A DNA stretch of 5,294 bases from an uncultured beta proteobacterium (GTDB lineage Bacteria > Pseudomonadota > Gammaproteobacteria > Burkholderiales > Burkholderiaceae_C). The DNA lies in contig CAIOLZ010000212.1 of NCBI GenBank assembly GCA_903859265.1, forward strand, positions 1-5,294, in the 5' to 3' direction. The stretch's first letter is position 1; every line of letters starts with the position of its first letter. Shown in pieces: positions 5,173-5,294 of the stretch. The translations under genes and the position numbers were made by a program. The notes under the pieces were generated by a model. It did not search any database. It was not told the origin of the DNA and worked only from the letters and a program-made list of their open reading frames with translations.

Positions 5173-5294
5173 ATGAATACCTACTCCCAAGCCCTCACCA
5201 TGCGGACATCCCGTCTTGGGTTGTTCAGCCTGTTCGGCTCCACGTTTTTTGGCCTGATCGGCTACTTTATTTTGTCGCCGCTGTTGCTGCTGCG
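5173..5294 (+). CDS. Membrane protein, probable MFS transporter, N-terminal fragment
   Basis: Forty codons and two bases are visible before the right window edge. From the ATG at 5173 the protein begins MNTYSQALTMRTSRLGLFSL, then runs into a hydrophobic segment (about residues 16-40) containing STFFGLIGYFILSPLLLL. A short basic N-terminus followed by a first transmembrane helix with the GYFxLSPLLxLR pattern resembles a group of betaproteobacterial MFS permeases, but one helix is too little to be certain. An in-frame ATG at 5200 (MRTSRLGLF) is an equally possible start; neither has a clear Shine-Dalgarno. The gene begins 20 nt after the HAD hydrolase stop on the same strand, so translational coupling or operon membership is plausible. 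The substrate is unknown. Confidence 0.65.
   Translation, partial: MNTYSQALTMRTSRLGLFSLFGSTFFGLIGYFILSPLLLL

Overview
The window looks like a chromosomal core region of a betaproteobacterium of the order Burkholderiales, most likely a Comamonadaceae-type organism (Rhodoferax/Polaromonas-like). This placement is inferred from the GC-rich codon use, the sequence style of AhcY, RF3 and the DUF4188 protein, and an SAH riboswitch ahead of ahcY. It could not be tested by a database search here. Nothing suggests a mobile element, phage or CRISPR array.

Left half, minus strand (positions 2432 down to 1): a 159-aa DUF4188 protein gene is followed by a strong TATAAT promoter, an S-adenosylhomocysteine (SAH) riboswitch, ahcY (S-adenosylhomocysteine hydrolase, complete) and, 12 nt further on, the first 99 codons of a tlyA-family rRNA 2'-O-methyltransferase gene cut by the window edge. 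The riboswitch is the most informative element. Its three diagnostic blocks (CCGAGGAGCG, GGCTCGG and AACGGCGCTCA) are all present, with a P1 helix, a P2 hairpin and a pseudoknot that can be drawn base by base. SAH, the product of methyltransferases, would be sensed in the leader of the mRNA for the enzyme that removes it. An 8-bp hairpin that shares bases with the pseudoknot is a likely part of the expression platform, but it has no U-tract, so it is not an ordinary intrinsic terminator.

Right half, plus strand (2604 to the end): prfC (peptide chain release factor 3), a HAD-IIB-type phosphatase of unknown substrate, and the first 40 codons of a membrane protein that resembles an MFS transporter. 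The genes are closely spaced and run the same way, so they may be co-transcribed. The 171-nt region between the DUF4188 gene and prfC is divergent and contains an ATATATAT block that could serve promoters in either direction.

Overall this is ordinary housekeeping DNA with one well-defined regulatory RNA. I found no previously undescribed system. The points most worth checking are how this SAH riboswitch controls expression, whether tlyA is under its control, and the unknown roles of the DUF4188 and HAD proteins.
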